A DNA stretch of 64,000 nt from Rhizoclosmatium globosum (Eukaryota > Chytridiomycota > Chytridiomycetes > Chytridiales > Chytriomycetaceae), in the NCBI GenBank assembly GCA_002104985.1, contig MCGO01000080.1:119342-183341 (forward strand), written 5' to 3'. This document shows positions 43,988-56,045 of the stretch, piece by piece; the stretch's first letter is position 1, and every line of letters starts with the position of its first letter. The notes beneath the pieces were generated by a model that had not been told where the DNA came from, ran no database searches, and saw only the letters and a list, made by a program, of their open reading frames with translations. A program made the position numbers and the translations under genes.

Positions 43988-46900
43988 ATGGCACCACGCG
44001 GAAGACCCCATGGCTCCAAAACAAAGAAAAGCGACGCCAAGAAAACGGGACCCAAACCAAAGATAAAGAAGGACACGCAGAGCAGCTCGTCGACATTGTT
44101 CAATTTTGGCGTGAAACGCGCTGTAGTCTCCGCCGAACTATTAACTGCTGCAGAGTCGTCGGAAAACGCCCAAACAAAAGGTGAGAAATCAATGTAGAAG
44201 CAAAGGCTGACTTTCTTTGGCAGATTTGTCCTTGCCGACAGCAGGAGACATTGACACTGATGAGTCCGAAAATGAGGTACCGTTGCAGAAACCTCGCCGT
44301 GCGCAACCTGATCCATGGCCTCAGCGTATGGATATCAATCTGTACGTTCGTTTCTATTTCCATTGCCCTCATCTCGCTTAAACGTCTCTCCACAGTTCCA
44401 ACATGCCCACACATATGGTGGCTGCTCCTGCTGCTGATCCTCCGACAATCGATAATACGACTATGTTTGGGCCAATTACTGAAGCAGCGGCTATTGCGGA
44501 AGATCTTCAAGAAAGATCTGCACTATTTCATCGTGTTGACCTCTTTCGAGACTGTGACGAAGATGTGAGCAGCGGTGATGGAATGGATATTATTGACGCA
44601 GAATCCGATTTTGACGCAATGCCTGGATTGGAGGATGATTCTGACGACGAAGCAGGGCAAAACAACCAGAATTTTGAAGACGTTGATGAGGATGAGACTG
44701 GGTGGAAATCAGACGACGACAATATAGAAGACGATTTTGGAGATTCAGAGGATGAAGAAGGCAATTTTGAAGAGGATGATGGTATTGCGAATGCTGGAGA
44801 TTCAAACCCACGTTCAGGACGAACCAAACGCGCTTTACTACAAGGATCTGCTCAGTATCAGCATATTGAAAATCTGAAGGCAAAGTGGTCAAGGGAAATG
44901 AAAACTGAGAGAAGTCTCCGGATGTATACTGATCCCACCAAAGCAAGTTTTGTTGATTATGCACCTCATCCATCCCTAAGCCGTTATGCTCGTCAAAGTA
45001 TAAGTCCAGATTCAGACTACAAACGTGATGTTGTTGCCTGGGTTCCTCACTTGTTGATGCCAAACAATACTATTATCTGTCCTTGCTGTAACAAAACGAA
45101 ACTTCAAGCCAAGGGATGGCAGCATAACCCGATTGCTCGACGTGTATTGGCTATGGATACTCACTATCATTTGGTGTCTTACGAGTATTATTGCCCACAA
45201 TGCAAGAAATCAATGTTGGGTAATTGTTGCAACACCATACAACTCAAGGGATTAATTTCATTATTTTTATCAGGCTCTACCAAAGAAGTTCGGTCAAAAC
45301 TGTCAACTTGGCTTGCAGGTTGCTTTCCTGCTGTCCTCACACAATCTGGTGCCATTGACCACTCATTGTATACAATGTTACGAGGTTTCGTAGCTCGAGG
45401 CTTTCCTCCTCATCGAGTTCGTGAATTGATTGTGGAAGCAACCCATGAACGCAAAGAGTTTAGTGAGCTTCTTTGGCTTGCAATGGTGAATGACAGTCTC
45501 CAAGTGTCGGCGTCACAACCTCGCATTGATTCTTTCTACAAAACGTCCAAACCTGAGCTTACTGCTGAAACAAAGTTCTCCCATTTCAATGATCGAAACA
45601 AATATGATGGAGCTGTTCCTTCAACGAAGTACATTACATCCCTATATGGAATGAGTATGATGAGTCAACGAGAGCGTATTAAAAAACGAGCGCGACTCTT
45701 CCCCGTTCGTATTCTCATGGTTGATGATTCTCATAAGGTACGCGCTGTAGAACTTTTTTGGTTTCTCTTACGCAGCTTGTAGGTTCCAAAGCATTTAGCA
45801 AAGCGTAGTGGTGTGCCCATGTTCACCACACTGAGGAGTGTTGCGAACAATCGCGGTGAACTCCTTATGTTCCAGATTCAATCGTCGAAGTCTCAAACCT
45901 TGACGAAACCAGCGTTGGCATCGATCGAAGCTGACCGCATTTTGTGTGGCCATTCTCCTACAGAACTTGTCAGTACTGATAATGTGAAGCAAGATAGGGC
46001 CATGTTCGAAGAAGCTTTTCCATCTTTACGTGTTGGTATCGTGTCAGTTGAGCCCCCGTCTCTTGGAAACCCTCAGTTGAAGATCCCTGAATTTGTTTCT
46101 GTGAGATACCTTCAACATGAAAGTGCCATCAATGAAGCCATTGAACCACTCCTTTCTATGGCAAATAGTGGTACAAAGCTTCATGTTTCACTAGACGCAG
46201 AATGGAACTATTCTCATTTTCAAGCTCCTGGTCGACTGGCTTGTATTCAAATAGGATTTGAAGAGACAATCCTCATTCTTCACATCTTCCACTTGAAACG
46301 GTTGCCATGCTCAATCTTGGCCCTTCTTAAATGCGAAAATATTGTTAAAATCGGGCGCAATATTGGCGGTGATATTTCAAAGATTTGTCGAGATTGGGCT
46401 CCAGAATTAAACACAAAGGAGTCGATGAAAGAGTTGAAAAAGTTGTGCGTTGAACTTGGCTCGTTCTGCAAAAACAAAGGTGTTTTGGTGACACGCAACG
46501 GGCGAGTTGGTGTCGACGGTTCTGCATCATTGAATGACTTGTCAAACGCTGTTTTGAAGTTCGCTATTTCTAAGGACCTACGAGAATCTAATTGGGAGCA
46601 GTCGGTACTTGATTCAAGTCAGCAAACCTATTGTGCTTTGGATGTGTGGGCGTCATTACAGATATATGAACGTGTTCTTGCAATGCAAGATAAAAATGTC
46701 TTCAAATTAGGCGCTGGTACAAAGATCTCCGTGTTGTCGCTTGACAGGCAGTTTGAGATTGCTGATGCAGTTGTAGTCAGCCAGTCCAAGAAAGTTGTTA
46801 CCGCAGCTGTCTCAAAAGTCTTCTTTCCGTCTGCGGTTGTTACGAAATCGTCTGCTAAATCGCTTGGTATTGACTTGGAAGGTTTGCTAGCCAAAAACGA

Positions 46901-48785
46901 TGGGAAACTTCCATTCAATATTGAAATTGAACGCAGTCGTGTTCGGCTGAAGTCAATGGCAACACTTATTCCGGATTCTGACCCAACTTTGACCACTCCA
47001 AATCCGACTCCTCCGATTGCGGAACAAGTACAGGCCTCGGAACTACCACAGCTGTTCGAGGTGGCGAATCAGGAAGAATCCGATCTCGATGAATTTGAAG
47101 AGTTCTTGTCTATTATTGAGCCAGTTCCGTTTGATTCTGATTCAGTGTCTGGACCTATTCCAGGAAACATCGACGATTTTGGGTTGGTTGGTGATATTCA
47201 AACGGAAATATTTGAACGCGACGAAGAATTCAACAGCGAAGCCATTTTCAACGAGCTCGAAAAACATTCGTTTATTACTGATATCTACAGCCGTGTTTGC
47301 AGTGACCCTTTTCATATCATGAAACTTCCGAAAGCGTATACCACTCATCCACTATACTACTCATACCTTATTGCATTTCGCGACGCTCTCTTTATTATGT
47401 ACAAAGAAGACGTTGATGCAGTAACAGAGGCACTTGCCAAACTGAATCCTCCTATGAGCTTCGAAGAAAAGTATCGATTAGATCCGCGGTGGATTCTTGA
47501 GCGTGTTCGACGATGGATTCCGCCTCCCCAGCTGCTGTACAGTCGCGTCGAATTAGTTTTCAAAACGTTTGGCTACCTTCGATGCCCAAAAAGAAACAAA
47601 CCTCTCTTCAACAATGATTGCTGGAAACAAGCTGGAAATGTGTTGTTCGCGATCAAGCAAGGCTACGTTGGTGATCCTCCGGGAGTTCAGTTGTATGAGA
47701 ATAAGTATCGGGACCGTTTAGGGTTAATGGTTAGGACTTGTGCTCGTGGTACCCCGTTTTTGGAAGGTGGAGTCCACCGCCATGTTCACAAAGCCTCAGC
47801 TGGATATAATTGGGGTGCCCGACTTTCGATTTGTTTCTTGGAAGATTATCACGGTCGTCACTGCATCAAAATGGACCATTATCGCCAAACTGGAAAGCTC
47901 TACGTTGGCCACTTTAATTACGAATTGAAAGACGACTTGCACGGCCTCTATCAGTTTTTGGGTCTTCAGATTCCTGAATACCTTCGAAATTGGGTGAATT
48001 CAACAAGTTACTCGTTTGGACCGTCTAATAATATTGGCATTGCAACCCTTCCTGAAGCGATTCGTGTTCTCTACAAAATGGAGCGGTCTAGTCAATCGTC
48101 GCAAAATCCTTTGACAATGACATCTGCCGAGTTTGTAGCCAAGGAGCAGAACTTAAAGTATGCAGCTTTTCCTGTCCACACATCAGCAGAGAGACGATTC
48201 TTTCGCTATTGGCTCAAAGACTTTCGTGATCGACACCCTCTCGTCAAAACACCTGACTTTCAAGCAATGGCAAGGACTTGGAACGAGAGTACCGCCGTTA
48301 TAGGATCTCTAACTCTTAGAGTGGACGGGCAGACTATTTTCTACAAACTACCAGAACACCTAGAACTCCACTATAGCTCTGTCTTACGTTTTAATTTGAC
48401 CGAAGTTGCAAAAGCTGCATCTGCCGTAGAAATCAAGACTGTAAAGCATTTAACAAAGACAAGGGTTTCTAATTCAGTTCTTCAATTGCCCGTTGCTCCG
48501 ATAACTCCTTCGATCCCAATTCCTGATGAACCTATAATTCAAATGGAATTTAATGTACAAGCGCCGCCATCAGTTCAGCAACAATTGCGCCAAGTCCTCC
48601 ATAATCGGTTAATTCAACCTAACCTTCCACTCAACAGCGCACTGAACAGCGCAGGAACGAAACGACGTGCACAGTCTTTTGGTGATGGACAAGGCGGCGA
48701 TAGAGCAAGAAAACGTAGAACATGCCGGAATTGTGGAAAAGACTGTTGTCCTGGAAGGGCTGGCATTGCGCGCTGTTCAAACTGA
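43988..48785 (+). CDS. DDE-like transposase with inserted 3'-5' exonuclease and zinc motifs
   Basis: Exons are 43988..44180, 44224..44341, 44396..45737 and 45783..48785 (introns 43, 54 and 45 nt), giving 1,551 aa. The start is AT-hook-like (APRGRPHGSK), then an acidic region. Near residue 330 is a Cys-rich module (CPCCNKTK ... YYCPQCKKSM) of the type named DUF6729. A canonical PIP box, QPRIDSFY, lies at 45516-45539. An RNase H-like core follows, with LMVDDSHKVPKH and VSTDN carrying two candidate catalytic Asp. Between about residues 685 and 840 is a DEDD-type 3'-5' exonuclease (SLDAEW, IGRNIGGD, YCALDVWASL). Another helical part (DPFHIMKLPKAY ... FRDALFIMY) and a C-terminal zinc motif (CRNCGKDCCPG) end it. 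This domain set occurs in repeated, selfish-looking genes of fungi and some animals. No terminal inverted repeats were seen. Confidence 0.7.
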
Positions 48786-49087
48786 GAATGTGAAACGATA
48801 TGAGGGGACCGATGTTTCAAACAAGCTCAAATAAACTTTCTTAGAATCGTATCCACTGGTACAGTGTCTGAGTTCGACAATTACAGTCGCTACTTACCTA
48901 ACTTAACCCTTGGCTTTCCCCTTTCTCCCTCTATCTCTCTCTTCCCTTCCTTCCTTCTTCTTTCTCCTCTCTCCTTTCTTCTCTTTCCCCCTTCTCTTCT
49001 CTCCCCCTTTCTATTTAATTAATTTAATTCGGACCTCGGGAAGTGGCATATAACCCATTTTCTCGAAAAGCAAGAGTACAGTAAAGG
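48786..49087. other. Spacer with polypyrimidine tract
   Basis: The strand is almost pure C/T from about 48913 to 49013, ending in TTTAATTAATTTAATT. It lies directly upstream of the TBC1D7-like gene and is probably part of its promoter or leader. Confidence 0.6.
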
Positions 49088-50291
49088 ATGGCGACCAAAG
49101 ACTTCCGCCTTGCCTACTACTCAACACTAGGAGTGCAGACAGTCGATGCCAAGTCCGCGCTCAACACAATCTTCAGCACATCACCAATTTCTTCATCGCA
49201 ACTCCGGGCGCTCTGTGTGTCGGTGCGAATCCCGCGAATGTTCCGGCGACACGTTTGGCGGTCCGTTCTTGGGCTTGCTCCGGCGCGGCAGTCCGACTGG
49301 GCCTTTGAAGTGGAGCATAAAAGGGACGAGGCTGCGGCGCTGCGACGGGCCGCGCGTGTGTTGCTGCGCCCTTTGTTCGCTGGTGAAGCTGAAGATGCTC
49401 TGACGCCAGACGAAATGTGCAGAATGTTGATCGTGCAAGATGCGAAGGGCGAGCTCAGAACAAAGACTGTACGTGTGTGTTTGACGGGAGTAACCTGCCT
49501 GACAGAAGAGCAATCCCACGCAGTACACTCGAACTCCCCACCTCTATGCCATTGCTGACTGTATTCTGGAAGTCTGCGATGGTTACGACGACGATGCATA
49601 CTTTATCTTTCGTGCATTTGTTCAACAATTGAATGTTTCAATGTCCGCAGACTCAATCAATGTATGTGTTCTTTCAGTAGTTGTACACCTCATTGAAATT
49701 TCGAGCTCAGAAACGGCACTACGAGCAATGTGCAGCGCTGGAATCATTGCTGAAAATACACAGCCCTTCCCTCTTGGATCGATTATTATCGATCAATGTA
49801 TCATTGGACTCTCTGGCACCAATGTGCGTGATGTATGCTTGACCGTAATCATTTTCTGACAGTTTCATCCATTCCCTTGTAAAATTAGATGGTATTCCAG
49901 TTTCTTTTCCCTCGTTCTTCCTGCTCACTGCCTCGAAGGAATTTGGGATGCTGTCATAGCTGGTTCATGGGACTTACTTGATTACTTGGGTCTATCGTTA
50001 CTCTTGGCCAGCAAACGAAAGATTGAAGGCATGAAAAATGCGCAAGAGTTTGCTACATACTGCCTTCAAGTGAGTTTGTGTTAAACATGTCAGGAATTTT
50101 GCGACACGTTACCCGAAAAGAAGAGCGTAAACGCAATTTGTCCACATGATTTCGAAAGAAAAGTTTCACTAATTATTCATTAGATTGAAGATTTTGTAAA
50201 TGTTGACGCTGTCGCCGTTACCGCCATTGACTTGTGGGAAAAGAAAAGGATAGAAGAGGTGCGGCTTACGGGAAAGATATCTGTAACATGA
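49088..50291 (+). CDS. TBC1D7: TBC1D7-like protein (TSC complex subunit)
   Basis: Exons are 49088..49468, 49506..49661, 49711..49823, 49889..50069 and 50184..50291, giving 312 aa. It follows TBC1D7 along its length: a DFRLAYYSTLGVQ opening, RMFRRHVWRSVLGLAP, YAIADCILEVCDGYDDDAYF, then FVQQLN, and finally PAHCLEGIWDAVIAGSWDLL and AVAVTAIDLWEKK. The Arg/Gln fingers of active TBC RabGAPs are not evident, as in TBC1D7, which acts as the third subunit of the TSC1-TSC2 complex that restrains TORC1. The first intron is only 37 nt and the last 114 nt. The gene immediately follows the exonuclease/transposase gene but is unrelated. Confidence 0.75.
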
Positions 50292-50496
50292 TCTTGGATC
50301 CCTTCAATAAATGTGGACAAATCAAAGTTCTGACTTTGGCAAGGATCGTTTTGCCATCGTTTTGCTTGATTTAGCGTTTTATTCTTCACTTTCTGTGCTT
50401 CATGCTCAAGATTCAATTTCTACTAATATAATTTCATAGCTTAATTGAAGCCATCGTTTTAATATTAAAAAAGTCCTTTTGACACCGAACTTTGCG

Positions 50497-52726
50497 ATGC
50501 CTCGTGCAAGGAAGCGCCTTACCACATCGTCTTCATCAGAAGGTCTACCTGCTACTGACTCTCTTAGTTTCTGTGGGCTTCCGACGGAGCTGGTTGAAGA
50601 AGTGTTTGGATACCTCAAACCAGTTGATGTCCTGAATTTGGGCTATGTCAACAGACGCCTTGCATCCTTGACTAGAGCTGATTCCCGGTGAGATGCTCTC
50701 TTTGAATTCGACTGGTTCTGTGTTTCTGACCCGAGCCGAAGCATCTGGACCATCCATTTCCAACTGGCTGCACTGCCGGCTCTCCCTGAATCAGCTGCAG
50801 GAATCATCACACATAAACAAGTCCTTATCCTGCTTTCCAGAGTAAGAACCGTTTTGAACCTTGCCATCTAATGCTTTGCTTGACAGGTGGGTTGTGTCAA
50901 CTGCCCAGCGAAGACCAAACTTGTCAACTGGAGAATCCTCAAACAGGTTTGCTCAAAATGTAAGCGATTGGTTAACTTGCCGGATCCTGTTGCCGACGAG
51001 GAGTTTCCCCTTTGGGTGCAAAGAATGGTGAAGTTTGAAAACTCTTCTGAGTATGAGCGTCGCTTGCAGCTTTGCGCGATTCAAAGGCAGAGGAGAATAG
51101 ATATTATAAGCAGGTATAGTTTGACTGCCTGGTTTACTTGTTTCTAATTCAAAGCTCTCATTGTAGATTTGCAGCCATGAACCCTCCAATTTCGATAGAT
51201 ATTCTGCAACAATGCGAAGACTTCGAAAAGACGTGGAAACCCGCTGTTCCGCTGACCAACCGTATTTTTGCGAATATCACTCACTCGCTGGGACCTCAAA
51301 TCAAGGCTGTCCGCATTAAGCAATGCAAGAGGGAGTGGTACCTCCGTCTCCACGTAGCTGCTATGGAGGGAATCCCAGAGATTTGGAGCAACTATATGAA
51401 CATGGAAAGGTTTTACAATGATGACTCACTTCATAGCGCAACTTCGCGCGGTGAACGCGCTTTTATCAGAAGATTCTTCACCACAATTACCGAACAGTTG
51501 AACAACTATCATTGGAACCAGGCTTTTCCCGACTTTGACACAACTCCGTATTTGGAAGAAGCTAGGCGTGTGCTCCATCGGCCATACGAGAAATTTGAAG
51601 CATCTCGGGTGGAGCTTGTATCGCGACTGCCGCACTTGGATGCCATCATTAACGAATTTCTTGAGTCGAGAAAGTATAGAGCTTCTCTTCAATATCTCTA
51701 CCGCCACAGAGAATACGAAGAAGGCAATTTGGAAAATTATGTCAAATCGAAAGTTCTTGAGTCAAGATTCGATGCTGTCTTTCCGCGATTCCGTATCAAC
51801 ATTGAAGATTATCCTACTATTCAGATAAATCGTCTTGGTGGAATGGAGTGGTACAATCGGAACGTAGATGCCTTTGACTACACGAAAGACGCATGGGATG
51901 AGGAGGTGATAAAAGCTTCTTGGAGAGAATGGGACAATGCTATTAACTCTCGAGTTGCGTCTGTTTATCGCAATATCATTGAAAAATGCAATCCGGACCT
52001 TCTTTTGAATGAGCCTGACAAATTCAATGGCGAGTTGGAGGATCTTATTTTCCATCTTCAACAGTCACCGGAATGGCCACTACTATCTGATTTGAATCCA
52101 ACAGCTATTTGCGTTGTAAAGCAGATGCTGGTGGGTATACGACGCGTTTCAGATATGCACACTGGTCAGGATCCTGACTCTGACTTTCATGATACTTGGC
52201 GCAGCCGAAGAAATATACAAGCTCTCTTGACAGCTTTGCCTGCCAATTATAATGAAGGGAAATTATGGGATGCCTGTTCCCGCTACTTCAATCAAGAGTA
52301 TATATCGCATTACTACTACTATTACGGAACAATTCAAGAAAAGTTCTATGAGTCGATAGGATTGGATTTCACTACTGGATTCACACACGATCCTGAAGAC
52401 CTTATTGATTGGGTGAACACAGTGAATGAACGACTCTCACAGATTGCAAGTATTTTGGACAAACCCGAGACGATTATAATGCTGGATCATTTGAATCTCA
52501 ATTGTTATGTGAGATGGAGGGGTTCTATTCCATTCAATCGGACTGGGCGAATCCTAGATCATTGTTGAATGATGTTGTACCCTCGAACGACGAGTTTGAT
52601 GCAACTGAATGTGTTGAAAAGCATATGGATTACTTGAACGTAATTGCTGATCAGTTTATCGAGGAAGTGGTTGATGAGGTTCCACCAGTTAACATTCACA
52701 TCAGCTTTGGATGTGTTTTGATGTGA
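50497..52726 (+). CDS. F-box/zinc/CaaX family protein, member B (frame break near 3' end)
   Basis: Exons are 50497..50687, 50742..50841, 50887..51113 and 51167 to the end, with the same phases as member A and the same 100-nt second exon. The product starts with a basic PRARKR, then the F-box-like GLPTELVEEVFGYLKPVDV and the Cys pattern CVNCP ... VCSKC. The body aligns with member A throughout (PPISIDILQQC, VPLTNRIFANIT, GMEWYNRN). At about 52,495-52,505 homology jumps to another frame (LLCEMEGF ... SLLNDVVP), so one base is missing or two are extra. In that frame the protein ends GCVLM, again a CaaX box. As read, translation would stop at 52568 and lose the CaaX. Confidence 0.72.
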
Positions 52727-53435
52727 TTTTGCTAACAGTAAAAATAAGGTTTCCTGCACAGATATTTATTCCTTTTATCAAAAAGAATCAAACAGTCGGT
52801 ATCGGCAACACATCGTTGACAACAGAAGAAAAATGGATGTGCAGAGTTCCCAACTTATATGGCCACTTCCACAAAGAACCAGATACATAAACTAATACAA
52901 GATTGATAATGAATAGTAAGATGTATGAGGTATACAGTTGGGAGTATAAAAACAAGGCCGGCAGAAACCAAACCCTTTGAACAAGAAGAAAAACGCGACT
53001 AGTGAGGAGGCCGACCTTTTTATAGACCCCCAGAAAGATCTTACTTCGGGTTGAAACCATCAGCCCCGAGAAGATTCCTTGCCGTGGAGAGATGGGTTTT
53101 GACCACGAATGATCACCACCCATCACAGGAGACTTAGCAGAAGTTGCTGTGCCTGCACGACCGTCGCACAGTAACTCCTCACTGATAATAAGAAAGCCAT
53201 CAAAATATTGTATAAGACGGATGTGTGTGTTTTAGATCAACCACAACAGCAACACGGCAACTTAGACTTCAACCGTTATCTGTAAAGATGTGAACGCATA
53301 ATGACTGAGAGTGAAAGAGGATTATAACGCACCAAAGCTAGACGTTTCAGAATCGCGTCTTTTCTGCTCCACCTTTTCATTTTTTCCACACCATTCTCAA
53401 GAGCCCTCTACCAAAAACATCCAACAAAGACTTTG
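52727..53435. other. Spacer with opposed TATA-like elements
   Basis: No supported gene. A minus-strand frame (52788-53126, 112 codons) contains a hydrophobic stretch but no recognisable signature and is not called. Two TATA-type sequences face each other: AGTATAAAAAC on the plus strand near 52943 and TCTATAAAAAGG on the minus strand near 53022. Confidence 0.4.
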
Positions 53436-55703
53436 ATGGCTTCGCAACTTGTGGAACTCGAAGACGTGGATATGTCCCCGCGCGGAAGTGGATACGCACT
53501 GGTAATTGAATAGCTGCAGCTTAAGCCACACGTCAGCCACAATCCGCAGTCGTCTTCACAATGCCATGGAGCTGTCACCAATACCGAGGAAGTAATCTTG
53601 CATCGGAGCTTACCTGGAGTTACTCGAAGTCTACTCAGCAACATCTCACGTTACTTACATCTAACACTCCCAACCTGAACATACAAAACCACCTATGATA
53701 TTATTACCACCTTCTACCATCCATTCATCTACCCATATTCACGCAGCTTCTATAACCCAAAACCACACACCCTTACACTCTCACTTTCAACACCCCAAAA
53801 AGGACCCTCGCACAAGCATCCACCCTAACGACGAGGGACACATCCACCGTCGCCGCTCAGTCTCTCCAGCCCCACTTCCACCACAATCATACCGCAACGA
53901 CGACGACTACCACAACGATCGTCGTCGCGTTTCTCCTAAACGTGACTATGCCGGCGTTGAGGATGGCGAACGGGATATCCGAGTCGACCATCACCTTCGT
54001 GAAGACATTGAGATGCATGAGCGTCATAGGTAATGCCCTCTCCCTTTCTCTTGTCTCCTCCTCTTCTTCCTTTCAATTTCTCGCACGATGTGTGTACAAC
54101 AATTGTCTTTGTTTTCCCGTGACTCTCGGTTGAAGAAATAACATGTGCAATAATTTGAAGAATGTCGTTTCTCTGTATGGATCCCATTTCCTGACGTTTA
54201 TTGGCTGGGGATGGTCCTGAAGACGTATTCTTATATTTTCTTTCTACCTTTCCCATCTTACCCCCCTGTCTTTCTATTGCTGTTAAACTCACCCGTGTTC
54301 ATTTGTACAGACCTCATGACAAGCAACACGAGCTTCTAGACCATCGGTATGTACCCACACAACACCTTGAAAATTCCCTCCTTTGACGCATGATGTGTGT
54401 ACAACTATCGTCCGACCTATGACGTTCGGTTGAAGAAAAACAGATGCAACATCAATTTTTTTTTTGTGAAATCCATTCCTCTGTATGGAACCCATTTTCT
54501 GTTTTTTTTGGCTGAAGATGGTCCCAATGTTTGGTTTCATATAATCTCTCCTCAAAACCTCCCCTACTTTCTTTTTCTCTAATGCTCTTTTGACTATAGC
54601 ATCCGTGATGCCTCTCGATCTCCACGCCGTCGGCGCGATGACGATGTTGACGATCGTCAATCTCGTGATGACAGAAGACGCGATGACGATGGTCGTGATC
54701 GTGGTCGGTCTCCACAAGACAGAAGAAGAGAATCAAGAAAGGCAGAGGATGACTTGGAACCGCCTGTTCCTTCTTCGACGCTTGGTGTGTTTGGGTTGAG
54801 CATTCTGACACGTGAACGAGACTTGGAAACTCTTTTCCGTCCGTTTGGAAGATTGGAAAGTGTTGTGATTCTCACCGATAAGATTGTAGGTTTTGGGTAA
54901 ATTTGTTTTTACCTTTTTGTTGACGGTTTTATTCGTAGACTGGAAAGTCGAGAGGATATGGGTTTATCCAATATGATAATGTTGAAAGCGCCACCAAAGC
55001 GATTGCGGCCATGAATGGACTGTTATAATGAGCGTCAAATGCGTGTCGATTACACAAAGTCGACCAAGAGATCAGATGGAAAGCCGTAAGTTCATTTCTC
55101 TCAATTCTTCTTTGTTCTAATCAATGGATGCAGTCACATGGTGAAAAGAGTCGAACGAGACCGCTCTCCTCGTGGCGGCAGCAGTAGCAGCTCAAGATAC
55201 CCACCACCTGCTGCCCACTACCCTGGTTTTGTCCCACCTCCATACCCATATGCATACTACCCATACGCCCCACCATACGGTTACCCTCCTATGACTAGTG
55301 GAAGCCTGGAAAAGACGGCGAAATCACACCACCAGTCTTCACCCCACCGCCATCCATTATGATCCCAGAAAACCAGCACCTCTCCCAGGTGCTGTCGGTG
55401 GCCACCTGCTTGCCACCAGGTTTTCCAGCTACTACCCTCCACCTTTGTATACGACCGCGGTGTCGCACCACCAAGACGTGATGATCGATACCGTGGAGGT
55501 TCAAGTGGTAGACGCGAAAGGAGTCGAAGCCCAAGAGACAGGGACAGAGATGATCGTCGTCGTGGTGGTAGAAGTCGTAGTCCACTTGGTGGATACCGTG
55601 GTGGAAGTGGAGTCGGTGCTGGGGTCGTGCTGAAGGTTCGTATCGTGGTGCTGGGGATGTATACAGAAGACGGGATGAACGAGATGATCGCAGACGGGAT
55701 TGA
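53436..55703 (+). CDS. TRA2: Transformer-2-like SR splicing factor (frame breaks)
   Basis: RS-RRM-RS layout. Well-supported exons are the one ending at 54029, then 54311..54346 (36 nt), 54600..54885, 54939..55085 and 55134 onward; the first exon (53436..53501) is tentative. The RRM reads LGVFGLSILTRERDLETLF ... VVILTDKI, then TGKSRGYGFIQYDN, close to Tra2 with RNP1 KSRGYGFI. It is flanked by Arg/Asp/Ser-rich stretches (SRSPRRRRDDD; RERSRSPRDRDRDDRRR). Tra2 binds exonic GAA-type enhancers and promotes splicing. The frame breaks by one base at about 55,024, near 55,290, near 55,455 and near 55,625; the final R/D-rich residues end at the TGA at 55701. These breaks look like consensus errors, because codon content is strong on both sides. 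Confidence 0.7.
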
Positions 55704-56045
55704 TGATGGGACTTTGTGCTGTAATGATTATTATTTCTTGGAGTACGGGGTTTTGCGAATATATTGTTTTGAGCAGTCATTCCGCTAGCTCTTTGATGTT
55801 TTCGTGGTTGGATATTTAAATAAGATGATTTGGAATCATTAATGACGTCAGGAACAGATGTTCCACACTAACTTGGCTGACAGTCGTCTGATACCAAAGT
55901 GAATCAGCTGTAACTTAAATCTATTCAGATGCTACACTGAATACATTATGCAATCCAGTTTTATTATAAGTCTTCGATATCGTGGCAACTCCCAACATCC
56001 AAATACAGGCACCCCAGCACTCAAACCAGTAGATAAAGAGTATTT
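55704..56045. other. Spacer
   Basis: 342 bp between the Tra2-like and ISD11-like gene ends, which converge here. Nothing recognised. Confidence 0.4.

Noticed and set aside
43935..48850. Terminal inverted repeats around the exonuclease/transposase gene
   Set aside because: No matching inverted ends were found by eye on either flank; this needs a self-alignment of several genomic copies.
52788..53126. 112-codon minus-strand ORF with a hydrophobic stretch
   Set aside because: No signature, no splice support; composition could arise by chance from an AT-rich spacer. Kept only as spacer content.
53610..53630. U1 snRNA start (CTTACCTGG)
   Set aside because: Only the first nine bases match; no U1 stem-loops or Sm site follow.
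55020..55030. Programmed frameshift in the Tra2-like gene
   Set aside because: Several further breaks follow in the same gene and its neighbours, so a consensus problem is more likely than recoding.
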